Below, piece by piece: positions 22,857 through 31,243 of a stretch of DNA of 32,628 nt (positions are counted from its first letter, which is position 1; every line of letters starts with the position of its first letter). A model generated the notes under the pieces. The model was not told where the DNA came from. It saw nothing but the letters and a program-made list of their open reading frames with translations, and searched no databases. A program made the position numbers and the translations under genes. Source of the DNA: Pirellulaceae bacterium (lineage in GTDB: Bacteria; Planctomycetota; Planctomycetia; Pirellulales; Pirellulaceae); contig JAHDXO010000046.1 of NCBI GenBank assembly GCA_023382975.1, positions 55,622 to 88,249 of the forward strand, in the 5' to 3' direction.

Positions 22857-23651
22857 TCACTTCTGTTGCGCGACGGCTAGCAAACCTCGCGTGGCCGCCA
22901 GTCGGATATGCTGCGGCTGGTCGGATCCGGCCAGGGACCGGTAGATCGCCATCGCTTCCAGCTTCTTGCCGTCGGCTAGCAGGCGTTCGGCACAGACCAG
23001 ATACGCATCGGCCGCGGCAAGCTTCAGCGATTCGGAAGCCTTGGCCTGGAATTCGCCGAGCGTCCGAGCCGCTTCGCTCGTGCCGATGTTCCCCAGAGCG
23101 CCTGCCGATGCTGCGACGATCGTCTCGTTCTTGTCCGTCAGCAGTCCGGACAGCGCGTCGGTGCTGGCGGCATCCCGGCGGACGCCCAGCGAATGGATCA
23201 CGCCCACTTTCAAGTTGCCGTCCACCTTGGGCAGCGCCGCGCGCAGGGCCGCTACCGCCGCGTCGTCCGGAATCCGTTCCAGGGCGTAGCGAGCCATGTG
23301 CGACAGCTTTTCGTCAGGCAGCAAATCCGCGAGCGCCGGGACGCTGGCGGCGGTGCCGACCAGACTGAGCTGACGGCAGATGTAGTCCTGTGCGGCGGGC
23401 GACGGCTTCGACGTCAGCCGCTCGGCCAACCGCGACTCAATCGATTTCGCCAGAGCGGCGTCGCCGTGCGCGGCGGCTACCGCGTTGTCGATCACTTGCA
23501 GTGCCGAACGGTCGCTGCCCCACTCGTAAGTTCTCAACGCCTCGAAGGCCTTGTCCAAGGCTTCGTCGGCCGCCGCACGGGAGGCCAGTAGCGTGGCGGA
23601 CATGATCACCAACGGAACGAAAACTCCCAGACCTCTCTTGCAGGATGACAC
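22857..23651 (-). CDS. Exported HEAT-repeat protein, GTG start
   Basis: The 264-residue product has a Sec signal (VSSCKRGLGVFVPLVIMSATLLASRAAA) followed by HEAT-like helical repeats (SVPALADLLPDEKLSHMARY, TIVAASAGALGNIGTSEA). GTG 23651 is chosen because AAGGAG sits 8 bases upstream and the signal starts there; ATG 23687 would add 12 Arg-rich residues and lacks a site. It is the first gene of the four-gene operon that runs down to 18971. It is a relative in architecture, not a close copy, of the next HEAT protein. No catalytic residues are recognised. Confidence 0.75.
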   Translation of the reverse strand: MSSCKRGLGVFVPLVIMSATLLASRAAADEALDKAFEALRTYEWGSDRSALQVIDNAVAAAHGDAALAKSIESRLAERLTSKPSPAAQDYICRQLSLVGTAASVPALADLLPDEKLSHMARYALERIPDDAAVAALRAALPKVDGNLKVGVIHSLGVRRDAASTDALSGLLTDKNETIVAASAGALGNIGTSEAARTLGEFQAKASESLKLAAADAYLVCAERLLADGKKLEAMAIYRSLAGSDQPQHIRLAATRGLLAVAQQK

Positions 23652-23867
23652 GTCGTTGCTCCTTCTACCAGGGCGAGTTGAGGACATCGGTCATTTTGTC
23701 AGGCGAGGATCGAATTGTAACACGCCAAGCCGCGGCGTGGTGACACGGGCGGCTCGGATTTTTCGCTCGATCCCGGGTGTCGTGTTTCCACGCTGCCTTG
23801 GATGGCATACGTTATACGGTTCGTGTGTGCCCAGTTGCCGACATTGCCACTATTTGCAGAACCCCCG
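23652..23867. promoter_or_regulatory. Divergent intergenic region between the HEAT operon and the hydrolase gene
   Basis: This 216-base gap must hold the promoter of the - strand HEAT/lipoprotein/Agl23 operon and of the + strand hydrolase. It is less GC-rich than the genes. I could not identify a specific -35/-10 pair or operator. The AAGGAG of the GTG-started HEAT gene lies at its left edge. Confidence 0.4.
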
Positions 23868-24791
23868 ATGTTCCATTCACGCCCCTGCCGTTGCCCCTGC
23901 CGTCGTCTTCGCTGCAATGCTCTCTTCGCCGGGATGTTCGTGTTCCTGGTTGGGCTCGCTTTCGGAACGGAAACGCCGGCGGCGGAGTCCGGCGAGATAT
24001 TCCGCGACATCGTCTATGCCGAGCGGAGCGACAGTGCCGAGGCGGTCAAGCTGCTGTGCAACATCCACGTCCCGCCGGGCGACGGACCGTTTCCCGCGGT
24101 TCTTTGCGTGCATGGCGGCGCCTGGCGTTTGGGCAACAAGGACCACATGCGGCACGTGGTCGCGCGATTGATCCCACGCGGTTACGTCGCGGTTTCAATC
24201 AACTACCGCTTGGCGCCGAAACATCCGTTCCCGGCCCAACAACAGGACTGTCACGACGCGCTGCGGTGGATGCACGCCAACGCGGACAAGTACAAAATCG
24301 ACGCCCAGCGGATCGCGGCGATCGGGTACAGTGCCGGCGCTCAAATGGTCATGCTCGAAGCGTTGACGGGCGTTCAAGCCGACCGGCCGGCTTGGGCGAG
24401 CGATTCCGGCGACTGGCCGGGTGTGAAACTTCGGGCCGTGGTCGCCGGCGGGACGCCCTGCGATTTCCGCGGACTGCCGCAGGACAGCGGAGGGTTGGCC
24501 TATTGGCTGGGCGGCCCTCGCCGCGAGTTCCCCGACCGCTACGTTGCCGCGTCGCCGGCCGCGTTTGTTTCCGCCGACGCACCACCCACCTACTTTTTCC
24601 ACGGCGAAGACGACGTGTTGGTCCCGCGTGGCGGCGTTGTCGTGCTTGCCGAACAACTGCGCAAGGCAGGCGTGGTGGTTCAGGTCGATCTGATTCCCGA
24701 AAACGGGCACCTGACGGCGTTCTTCAACGATCAGGCGTACGACCGCGCAATCGGCTTCCTGGACCGGCATCTGGCCGGCAGGGAGCAATAG
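23868..24791 (+). CDS. Exported alpha/beta hydrolase (BD-FAE/esterase-lipase type)
   Basis: The 307-residue product is probably exported (hydrophobic 19-34). It has all elements of a hormone-sensitive-lipase/BD-FAE-like esterase: oxyanion motif HGGAW (82-86), nucleophile elbow GYSAG with Ser155, acid near Asp248-Asp249 (FHGEDD) and His281 (ENGHL). It probably cleaves acyl esters from a glycan or small molecule. The start is uncertain: no strong ribosome binding site precedes ATG 23868, and ATG 23931 would give a shorter signal. A palindrome follows at 24863-24881, and a partial second copy with an in-frame 480-base deletion lies at 25397-25690. Confidence 0.8.
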   Translation: MFHSRPCRCPCRRLRCNALFAGMFVFLVGLAFGTETPAAESGEIFRDIVYAERSDSAEAVKLLCNIHVPPGDGPFPAVLCVHGGAWRLGNKDHMRHVVARLIPRGYVAVSINYRLAPKHPFPAQQQDCHDALRWMHANADKYKIDAQRIAAIGYSAGAQMVMLEALTGVQADRPAWASDSGDWPGVKLRAVVAGGTPCDFRGLPQDSGGLAYWLGGPRREFPDRYVAASPAAFVSADAPPTYFFHGEDDVLVPRGGVVVLAEQLRKAGVVVQVDLIPENGHLTAFFNDQAYDRAIGFLDRHLAGREQ

Positions 24792-24862
24792 GCGGCTGAG
24801 GCACTTGAGTCTTGAATCTTGGACCCGTTTTGGATTCGAGATTTCGGAACTGGTCGTGGGGC

Positions 24863-24881
24863 CACAGGCTGGCAGCCTGTG
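24863..24881. repeat. Palindrome after the hydrolase gene, copy 1
   Basis: CACAGGCT GGC AGCCTGTG, a perfect 8-base stem with a 3-base loop, 72 bases after the stop codon. The same element follows the deleted copy at 25648-25666. It has the form of a planctomycete intergenic repeat. Confidence 0.6.
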
Positions 24882-24993
24882 CTACGGGCCATTAGGCCTG
24901 TGAGCGGCGACAAATCGTTGAGCGGCCCGTGGACTACGAGCAGCGTACCAGTCAAAGGACTCGTCAAAGTCTCGGCGTGCGCCGGCGAGATAG

Positions 24994-25245
24994 TTAATGG
25001 GAAGCATCGGGCATCGTCAACCCCGCGCGGCGCATTGCCTCGGCCTTGATCTGCTCCCACGGAACCGTCTCAGCGCAGCCAGAATCGTACTCAGCCGAGC
25101 GTCTGCGGACTTCCGCGGTCCACTCGTCGCTCAACGGAGGCAGCGCTTCCGCGGGCAACGTATCCCAAATCGCGTCGATGAGCTGAAGCCGGTCCGCAAC
25201 GGAGAGTCGCACGGCGTCCAAGAGCAAGGTTTCGTAAGTCGTCAT
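24994..25245 (-). CDS. Orphan addiction-module antitoxin (TIGR02574-like)
   Basis: The 83-residue protein has the small acidic helical layout of the putative addiction module component family: LSVADRLQLIDAIWDTL near the N-terminus, then LSDEWTAEVRRRSAEY and a closing EQIKAEAMRR. Such proteins normally pair with a RelE-like toxin encoded just downstream. Here the downstream side (below 24994) holds only a repeat and the end of the hydrolase gene, so no toxin partner is present. GGAGGT precedes ATG 25245 with ideal spacing; an upstream in-frame ATG is not needed. The gene lies between the two hydrolase copies. Confidence 0.75.
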   Translation of the reverse strand: MTTYETLLLDAVRLSVADRLQLIDAIWDTLPAEALPPLSDEWTAEVRRRSAEYDSGCAETVPWEQIKAEAMRRAGLTMPDASH

Positions 25246-25374
25246 GGGCGCACCTCCACCGCGAATTATAGCGGGGCGACTGATCACGGATCAAGGACCG
25301 CGATGAGCGGATACGACGACGCCATTCCTGCCCACCACATGCGATCTTGATGACACAGGCGTCGAGTGTTCAAG

Positions 25375-25393
25375 CCGCGGTTCTAGAACGCGG
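25375..25393. repeat. Short inverted repeat at the left edge of the duplicated segment
   Basis: CCGCG and CGCGG flank a centre that is itself palindromic (GTTCTAGAAC, 25380-25389). It ends 3 bases before the duplicated hydrolase sequence begins, so it may mark a recombination point. Confidence 0.45.
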
Positions 25394-25396
25394 TTA

Positions 25397-25690
25397 GGCA
25401 ACAAGGACCACATGCGGCACGTGGTCGTGCTAGCCGAACAACTGCGCAAGGCCGGCGTGGTGGTTCAAGTCGATCTGATTCCCGAGAACGGGCACCTGAC
25501 GGCGTTTTTCAACGACCAAGCGTACGACCGCGCCATCGACTTCCTGGACCGGTATCTGGCCGGCAAGGAGCCATAGGCGGCTGAGGCACTGGAGTCTTGA
25601 ATCTTGGACCCGTTTTGGATTCGAGATTTCGGAACTGGTCGTGGGGCCACAGGCTGGCAACCTGTGCTACGAGCCATTAGGTCTGTGAGC
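25397..25690 (+). pseudogene. Internally deleted second copy of the alpha/beta hydrolase gene with its 3' flank
   Basis: This 294-base segment equals 24132-24162 joined to 24643-24905. The join is at the shared bases GTCG and removes 480 bases, exactly 160 codons, including the nucleophile serine and the acid. The frame stays open to a TAG at 25574-25576 and could give a 54-residue peptide from ATG 25412, but it cannot be a hydrolase. In the 150-base coding part I count 12 differences from the intact gene, 8 of them synonymous. The 114-base 3' flank has only 4. Confidence 0.8.
25648..25666. repeat. Palindrome copy 2
   Basis: CACAGGCT GGC AACCTGTG, the counterpart of 24863-24881 with one stem mismatch (G to A). 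It lies at the end of the duplicated segment. Confidence 0.6.
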
Positions 25691-25733
25691 CCCATGATTT
25701 CGGAAAACCGGATTGGGGCGATCAGCAGGTCAT

Positions 25734-27434
25734 TCATCGAACCCGGCCCTCCGTCGCGACCGGGCTTGTCCGTTGGATGGCGGGCGCAGCTTCCTCGCCG
25801 TACAGGGGCAGGTGGCGGTAGTAGACTTCCAGACAGAGAGCCGCCAGCGCGGTGCAGTACAGTCGGCCGGCGTCGTCGTGCGGACCGTTCCGCAGCCAAC
25901 TGCCCGCTTCCGGACCGCGCCGTTGCTGGCTCCGAACCAATTCGTCTCGGAGGCGTTCGTTCCAGAGTTGCCACGAGATGCCGCCGTAGTGATGCAGAAC
26001 CTGAGTCGCATAGTATTCGAAGTACAGACCCCGATTGCCCTCGGCCGCTTCCATCAGCCGGTCGACACCCGTCTGGATGCCCGGTCGATCGCGCTGCCAA
26101 CCGGTGTACATGCGGCCCAGCAAGCCGATGGCCGTCGGCGCAGGCGCAGGATCGGCTGGTCCATGATCCAGATGGCGGCCGTGGAGGTATCCGTAGCACG
26201 AACCCGCTGAGTCCTCGGCGACGGAATCCAGGAATCGCACCGCCTGTTGGACCGTGTGCAAATCCACCGTTAAACCGGCCAGATGGCCGCTGCGCAGCGC
26301 CATGAACTGCCAACCGAACACCGAGGTGTCGCCGGGTTGCCCAGGTGCATAACGCCATCCGCCGCCGGAATGCTGCGCACGTTCGATGAAACGGATGGCT
26401 CGTTGAGCGGCGTCGGCCAGTTTCCGCTGCTGGGCTCGCACGGCGGATGATTCGGGCGGATCGTCGGGATCGTCCGTCATCGCCAAGGCCTCGCACAAGG
26501 TCAAGGCGGCCAAGCCGTGGCTGTACATGTTCCCGCCCGGATCCATCAGGCTGCCCTCGCGCGTCTGCCGGCCGATCAGGTAGCGCAGACCGTCCGCGAC
26601 GGTCTCGCGGTAGTCGCCCTCCAGGTGCGTGTGCCCGGCGCCCAGCAGGGCCAGCAGCACCAGTCCCGTCGCGCCGTTCTCGGCCTCGGGACGGCCCGGA
26701 GCGGTACAGCCGCAATCCCGGCACCGATGATCGCCCTCGCCGTGTTGAAAACTCCACGAACCGTCGCTGCGCTGATGCTTGACCAGCCAGCGCAGCGCCA
26801 GATCGACGGCGTTCTCGCTGTCCATCGTTCCGCCTCGGGCCAGTGCCTGACGCCGGCGTTGGGCTCGCCCGGCTAACTCCCTGCCCGATATCGGCGGACC
26901 GGCGAAAACGAGATCCTGCTCGCTGCGGGCGAGAGGCTCGCGGGCCGGTTCGCTTCGAGGAATCAGCAGGTCGACCAGGCTGGCATCCAGCGACTGCTCG
27001 GCGATTTCGATCGTCGATTCGTGTTCAAACGCGACGACCTCGCGAGCGGCTTCGAACCGATCGCCGGCGACCGTCGGGATTTCGACGGTGATCGCTTCGA
27101 TCCGTCGGTCGACCGGTTGTTGCACGGCTTGCACCACCTCGACCGGCTTGTCACGACTGACCGGCCGGGCCGTGGTCAAGGCATAGCGGGCCAGCCCGAT
27201 CAGCACTAGCAGGTGGAGGATCGAGCTGAACAGCGCCGCGGGCAGGACGGCGAATCCCAGAAAACGCAGCCGACGCCTTCGCAGCACGGTCGAGGGTTCG
27301 CAGGGCCGATCGGACCATGACGGTTTTGGCGGTTGCGGGAACGGCAGAATGGTCGGACCGTCTGCGAATGGACTCCCGCTGCCGGTTTCCGGCGGCAACT
27401 TCGGCTCGGCGTTCGGGGTAAAGGATGCCAGCAC
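25734..27434 (-). CDS. Membrane-anchored prenyltransferase/squalene-oxidase-repeat protein
   Basis: The 566-residue product has a Pro-rich cytosolic head (1-50), one transmembrane segment (about 57-84, after RRRRLRF), a linker with acidic clusters, then from about 205 to 545 alpha-helical prenyltransferase/squalene-cyclase-type repeats (WLVKHQRSDGSWSFQ, and later FIERAQHSGGGWRYAPGQPG). A Cys cluster CRDCGC (238-243) inside the first repeat may bind metal. The cyclase DxDD acid motif was not found, so this is more likely a structural or binding toroid than a triterpene cyclase. GTG 27434 is the only reasonable start outside the pepA gene; its ribosome site is weak. It lies 65 bases after pepA on the same strand. 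Function unknown. Confidence 0.65.
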   Translation of the reverse strand: MLASFTPNAEPKLPPETGSGSPFADGPTILPFPQPPKPSWSDRPCEPSTVLRRRRLRFLGFAVLPAALFSSILHLLVLIGLARYALTTARPVSRDKPVEVVQAVQQPVDRRIEAITVEIPTVAGDRFEAAREVVAFEHESTIEIAEQSLDASLVDLLIPRSEPAREPLARSEQDLVFAGPPISGRELAGRAQRRRQALARGGTMDSENAVDLALRWLVKHQRSDGSWSFQHGEGDHRCRDCGCTAPGRPEAENGATGLVLLALLGAGHTHLEGDYRETVADGLRYLIGRQTREGSLMDPGGNMYSHGLAALTLCEALAMTDDPDDPPESSAVRAQQRKLADAAQRAIRFIERAQHSGGGWRYAPGQPGDTSVFGWQFMALRSGHLAGLTVDLHTVQQAVRFLDSVAEDSAGSCYGYLHGRHLDHGPADPAPAPTAIGLLGRMYTGWQRDRPGIQTGVDRLMEAAEGNRGLYFEYYATQVLHHYGGISWQLWNERLRDELVRSQQRRGPEAGSWLRNGPHDDAGRLYCTALAALCLEVYYRHLPLYGEEAAPAIQRTSPVATEGRVR

Positions 27435-27499
27435 GTGTTCCGCTCGATCGAAGGGAATGAATCTCCGCTCGCCCGAGGTGTTCGTCGGCCTCGTGCGAG

Positions 27500-28969
27500 C
27501 TAGGCATCGGCGTTCTGCCAGTTCCGGGCGATTTCGACCAACGTCCGCACCAGGGCGCCGCTGCCGCCCGCGTCCATCCACGGCTTGGGATTCTCCAGAA
27601 ACGCCGGTCCGGCGATGTCGATGTGAACCCAGGGCTTGCCCGCGACGAACTCTTCCAGGAACTTGGCGGCCGTGATGGCTCCGCCCCAACGGCCTTCGCC
27701 GATGTTCTTGATATCGGCCACTTTGCTGCGGATCTGCTCACCGTATTCCGGAAACATCGGCAGTTGCCACACGGATTCGCCGCACGCCTCGGCGGCATCC
27801 AACACGGCGTCGCACCAATCCTGGTTGTTCGTCATCAGGCCGGCCACATCGATCCCCAGCGCGACCATGCAGGCGCCCGTCAGCGTCGCCAGATCGATGA
27901 TCTTGGCGGCTCCCCGCTCGACGGCGACATCCAGCACGTCGGCCAGCACCAGCCGCCCTTCGGCGTCCGTGTTCAGCACCTCGATCGTCTTCCCGTTGCG
28001 AGCGACCAGCACGTCGCCCAGCTTGTAGGCGTCGCCGCTGATCATGTTTTCGACCAGTCCGGCCAGTCCGATCACGTTGACCGGCAGTTCGAGCCGTGCG
28101 ATGGCCTGCATCGCACCGAAAACGGTTGCCGCTCCCGCCATGTCGCACTTCATGGTCTGCATGCCGTCCGACGGTTTGATCGACAATCCACCCGAGTCGA
28201 ACGTGACGCCTTTGCCGACCAACGCCAGCACGGGATCGTCCGCCGAGCCGCCGCGATGCGAGAGGATCACCAACCGCGCCGGCCGCGCCGATCCGCGCGC
28301 CACGCCCAGCAGCGCCCCGCAGCGTTCCTTTTCCAGACGCGGCTGGTCCCAGACCTCGATTCCCAATCCGAATTCTTCGGCGAATTTTTCCGCTTCCGCG
28401 GCGAACGACTCGGGATAGATCCGGCTCGGCGGCTCGTTGACCAATTGGCGAGTGAGATTGACCGTCTCGCCAAGGATCTGGCCGGCCTTCAGCACGGCCT
28501 CGTAGCCGTCGTTCCACTGGATCTCGTCGAACGGGTGGCAGTTCTTTTCGCGGCGGTACAGATCCTGGCCGTGGCAACCGGACATCGCCCCGCAGATGCC
28601 GGCCTCGACACATCGCTCGGACCACCCGTCGCCCAAGCAGAACGCGACCCGCTTGCGTTTCTTCTCGGCCAATCGGCGGGCGGCCGTGGCGGCCGCGCGG
28701 AAGGCTTCTCCGCAACCGAAGTTGTCGCGGCTGCCCAGCCCGACCACCAGAACCTGTCCGGCTCGAATCCCGGCCGGCGCATGCAGCACGGTCAATTCGC
28801 CCAGTTTGCCGGTGATCTCTTTGCGGCCTACCAGAACCGCGATGGTGCCGCCCATCGCCTGGTCGACTTCCAGTGCCTCCTTGGACAAGTTCCCCTTGTC
28901 GTCCACACCCACGACGATTGCGTCGGCGTCGATCTGAGCGATCCTCGATTCGGTAGCCGCGATTTTCAT
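27500..28969 (-). CDS. pepA: Leucyl aminopeptidase (M17), PepA
   Basis: The 489-residue cytosolic enzyme removes N-terminal residues from peptides using two metal ions. All key residues are present, each 17 lower than in the E. coli enzyme: Lys253, Asp258, Asp276, Asp335 and Glu337 as metal ligands, Lys265 and Arg339 as catalytic residues. The signature NTDAEGRL is at 333-340. Length is normal for the family. AAGGGA lies just before ATG 28969. It is divergent from the UbiD-family gene across a 132-base gap and is probably co-transcribed with the prenyltransferase-repeat gene downstream. Confidence 0.95.
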   Translation of the reverse strand: MKIAATESRIAQIDADAIVVGVDDKGNLSKEALEVDQAMGGTIAVLVGRKEITGKLGELTVLHAPAGIRAGQVLVVGLGSRDNFGCGEAFRAAATAARRLAEKKRKRVAFCLGDGWSERCVEAGICGAMSGCHGQDLYRREKNCHPFDEIQWNDGYEAVLKAGQILGETVNLTRQLVNEPPSRIYPESFAAEAEKFAEEFGLGIEVWDQPRLEKERCGALLGVARGSARPARLVILSHRGGSADDPVLALVGKGVTFDSGGLSIKPSDGMQTMKCDMAGAATVFGAMQAIARLELPVNVIGLAGLVENMISGDAYKLGDVLVARNGKTIEVLNTDAEGRLVLADVLDVAVERGAAKIIDLATLTGACMVALGIDVAGLMTNNQDWCDAVLDAAEACGESVWQLPMFPEYGEQIRSKVADIKNIGEGRWGGAITAAKFLEEFVAGKPWVHIDIAGPAFLENPKPWMDAGGSGALVRTLVEIARNWQNADA

Positions 28970-29101
28970 CTTCCCTTATCCTTTGCAATGTGGGCCAAAC
29001 GGGGCAGTTATACCGCTCGACGTGGCGGTGTGCAACACGGCGTTTTCTGCAAGAATGACGCAACAGCACGGACAGTGTCTTTCACCACCACGGAGCAATC
29101 G
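28970..29101. promoter_or_regulatory. Divergent region between pepA and the UbiD-family gene
   Basis: The 132-base gap must serve both directions. For the + strand, TTGCAA (28983-28988) and TATACC (29009-29014) resemble promoter elements, but the 20-base spacing is long, so this is weak. GGAG sits 6 bases before ATG 29102. Confidence 0.3.
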
Positions 29102-30970
29102 ATGGGCTATCGGAATCTGCAACAATGCGTGCGGGACTTGGAGGTCGCGGGACATCTGGTGCGGATCGAGGATCCGGTGGATGCCTGTCTGGAAGCCGCC
29201 GAGATCCATCGCCGAGTCTTCGCGTCAGGCGGCCCGGCCGTCTTCTTCTCCAACGTGGTCGGTTGCCGTTTTCCGATGGTTTCGAATCTGTTCGGCACGA
29301 TCGATCGAGCCCGCTACATGTTCCGCGATACGTTGGACGCCGTCCGGCGATTGATCGAATTGAAGATCGAACCCCAGCAGGCCATGCGCCGACCGTGGCG
29401 CTACGCGACCAGTCCCTGGTACGCGTTGGCCATGCTGCCCAGACGCCGCCGGCGAGGCCCGATCCTGGCCAACCGCACGACCATCGATCAGTTGCCGCAG
29501 TTGAAGTCGTGGCCTGACGACGGCGGAGCGTTTGTCACGCTGCCCCAGGTCTACAGCGAACACGTGGAATCGCCGGGACTGATGAAGTCCAATCTGGGCA
29601 TGTACCGGATTCAACTGTCCGGCGGGCAGTACGCACCGAACCGCGAGATCGGACTGCACTACCAATTGCACCGCAGCATCGGCGTGCATCACGCGGCCGC
29701 CCTGCGGCACGGCCGTCCGTTCCACATCAACATCTTTGTTGGCGGCGCGCCGGCGATGAGTCTGGCCGCGGTGATGCCGCTGCCCGAGGGCATGTCCGAG
29801 CTGACCTTTGCCGGGGCCTTGGCCGGGCATCGCATCCCGATGGTCGTCGGACAGCGAGCCGAGGACGCGGCGGGCAACGCCGTCGAGCTGCTGCCCATCT
29901 ACGGCGAGGCGGATTTCTGCATCGCGGGGACCATCGATCCGCAGCGTCGATTGCCCGAAGGCCCGTTCGGCGATCATCTGGGCTATTACAGCCTGAAGCA
30001 TGATTTTCCCGTGTTGCACGTCCATCAAGTCTTTCACCGCCCGGGCGCGATCTGGCCGTTTACCGTCGTCGGGCGTCCGCCCCAGGAAGACACGATCTTC
30101 GGGGACTTGATCCACGAACTGACGGGCCCGATCATCCCGACCGTGATCCCGGGCGTCCGCGCGGTGCATGCCGTCGACGCGGCCGGCGTGCATCCGCTGC
30201 TGTTGGCGGTGGGCAGCGAACGCTACACGCCGTACGACCCGGTGCGCCGCCCCCAGGAGCTGCTCACGCAAGCCAACGCGATTCTCGGCCAGGGGCAACT
30301 GTCGCTGGCCAAGTATCTGTTGATCGCCGACGACGAGGACGGCCGCCTGGACATACACGACATCGGCGGTTTCTTCTCGCACGTGCTGCGCCGAGTCGAC
30401 TGGACCCGCGACCTGCATTTTCAGACTCGGACCACGATCGACACGCTGGACTATTCGGGCGACGGGATCAACGAGGGTTCGAAACTGGTCATCGCCGCCG
30501 CCGGCCCGCCCGTCCGCGACTTGCCAACCGAAGTTTCCGGAATCGGCACGCTGCCCGACGGCTTTGACGATCCGCAGCTCTGTCTGCCCGGAGTGCTGGC
30601 GGTGCGCGGGCCGAAGTTCGCGGGCGCATCGCGATCGGGAGATCCGGCGATTGACCGTTTCTGCCAGCACTTTCCCGCCGATCATGCGATCAACCGTTTT
30701 CCGCTGATCGTCGTCGCCGACGACAGCCGCTTCACCGCGGCCAGTCTGAACAATTTCCTGTGGATCGTGTTCACTCGCAGCAACCCGGCGGCCGACGTGA
30801 GCGGCATCGGTTCGTTTGTCGAGCAGAAGCATTGGGGCTGCCGCGGCGCGTTGGTCATCGACGCCCGCATCAAGCCCCATCACGCACCGCCGTTGATCGA
30901 AGACCCCGAGACCACAAAGAAAGTGGACGCCCGAGCCGCCCGCGGCGGCCCGCTAGCCCGCTACCTGTAG
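29102..30970 (+). CDS. UbiD-family decarboxylase (possible menaquinone biosynthesis decarboxylase)
   Basis: The 622-residue cytosolic protein belongs to the UbiD family, which decarboxylates unsaturated or aromatic acids with prenylated FMN. Signature NLGMYRIQ gives Asn164 (metal ligand) and Arg169. PEGPFGDHLGYY gives Glu286 and Asp291 at the acid positions. The length and the extended C-terminus fit the long menaquinone-pathway decarboxylases; planctomycetes commonly use menaquinone, so that role is a reasonable inference, but no other menaquinone or UbiX gene is in the window. ATG 29102 has GGAG at good spacing. An open frame upstream to 27623 is only the antisense of pepA. Two palindromes directly follow the stop. 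Confidence 0.85.
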   Translation: MGYRNLQQCVRDLEVAGHLVRIEDPVDACLEAAEIHRRVFASGGPAVFFSNVVGCRFPMVSNLFGTIDRARYMFRDTLDAVRRLIELKIEPQQAMRRPWRYATSPWYALAMLPRRRRRGPILANRTTIDQLPQLKSWPDDGGAFVTLPQVYSEHVESPGLMKSNLGMYRIQLSGGQYAPNREIGLHYQLHRSIGVHHAAALRHGRPFHINIFVGGAPAMSLAAVMPLPEGMSELTFAGALAGHRIPMVVGQRAEDAAGNAVELLPIYGEADFCIAGTIDPQRRLPEGPFGDHLGYYSLKHDFPVLHVHQVFHRPGAIWPFTVVGRPPQEDTIFGDLIHELTGPIIPTVIPGVRAVHAVDAAGVHPLLLAVGSERYTPYDPVRRPQELLTQANAILGQGQLSLAKYLLIADDEDGRLDIHDIGGFFSHVLRRVDWTRDLHFQTRTTIDTLDYSGDGINEGSKLVIAAAGPPVRDLPTEVSGIGTLPDGFDDPQLCLPGVLAVRGPKFAGASRSGDPAIDRFCQHFPADHAINRFPLIVVADDSRFTAASLNNFLWIVFTRSNPAADVSGIGSFVEQKHWGCRGALVIDARIKPHHAPPLIEDPETTKKVDARAARGGPLARYL

Positions 30971-30976
30971 ACCGTG

Positions 30977-31013
30977 CGCCCGATCGGGCGAATCCTCGCT
31001 GCCTGCCAGCGAG
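30977..31013 (+). terminator. Two adjacent palindromes after the UbiD-family gene
   Basis: CGCCCGATCGGGCG (30977-30990) is a perfect 14-base palindrome, starting 7 bases past the stop codon. CTCGCTG/CAGCGAG (30995-31013) follows with a 5-base loop, then GTCGTTTA. There is no long T run, so termination is plausible but not certain. Confidence 0.4.
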
Positions 31014-31069
31014 TCGTTTAGGTTGGCAGGCTACGAACAAGTCCCCGATCGCGGCGAGAATCTGCAAAT

Positions 31070-31163
31070 GGCGAGCGGAGTTGCGTCAGCGCTCCGGTTC
31101 CTCGAAACCGAACGCGGATGGAAGATCGCCCCGGCGAGCGGAGCTGCGTCAGCACTCCGGTTC
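31070..31163. repeat. Direct repeat pair, 31 bases each, 63-base period
   Basis: The copies at 31070-31100 and 31133-31163 match at 29 of 31 positions. Each unit contains imperfect arms CGGAG and CTCCG, so each is also a small hairpin. It looks like two REP-like units. Confidence 0.7.
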
Positions 31164-31206
31164 GTCAGAACCCGGATTTCCCCCCGCCGCGATTCGGCCG
31201 TTCTTC

Positions 31207-31243
31207 GCGCGTTATCTGACAGAACCCGTGTCAAATAACGCGC
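31207..31243. repeat. Long, nearly perfect hairpin
   Basis: GCGCGTTAT (31207-31215) pairs with ATAACGCGC (31235-31243), and inside it TGACA (31217-31221) pairs with TGTCA (31229-31233), with a single C/A mismatch between the two stems and a 7-base loop. No T run follows. Confidence 0.65.

Noticed and set aside
27623..29101. In-frame extension of the UbiD-family gene upstream of ATG 29102
   Set aside because: It is the antisense of pepA, which has all its catalytic residues. The UbiD fold begins right at 29102, where a ribosome site is present.
31070..31163. Possible CRISPR repeat pair
   Set aside because: There are only two units, the spacing yields a single spacer-like segment, the repeats carry internal hairpins of the REP type, and no cas gene is nearby.
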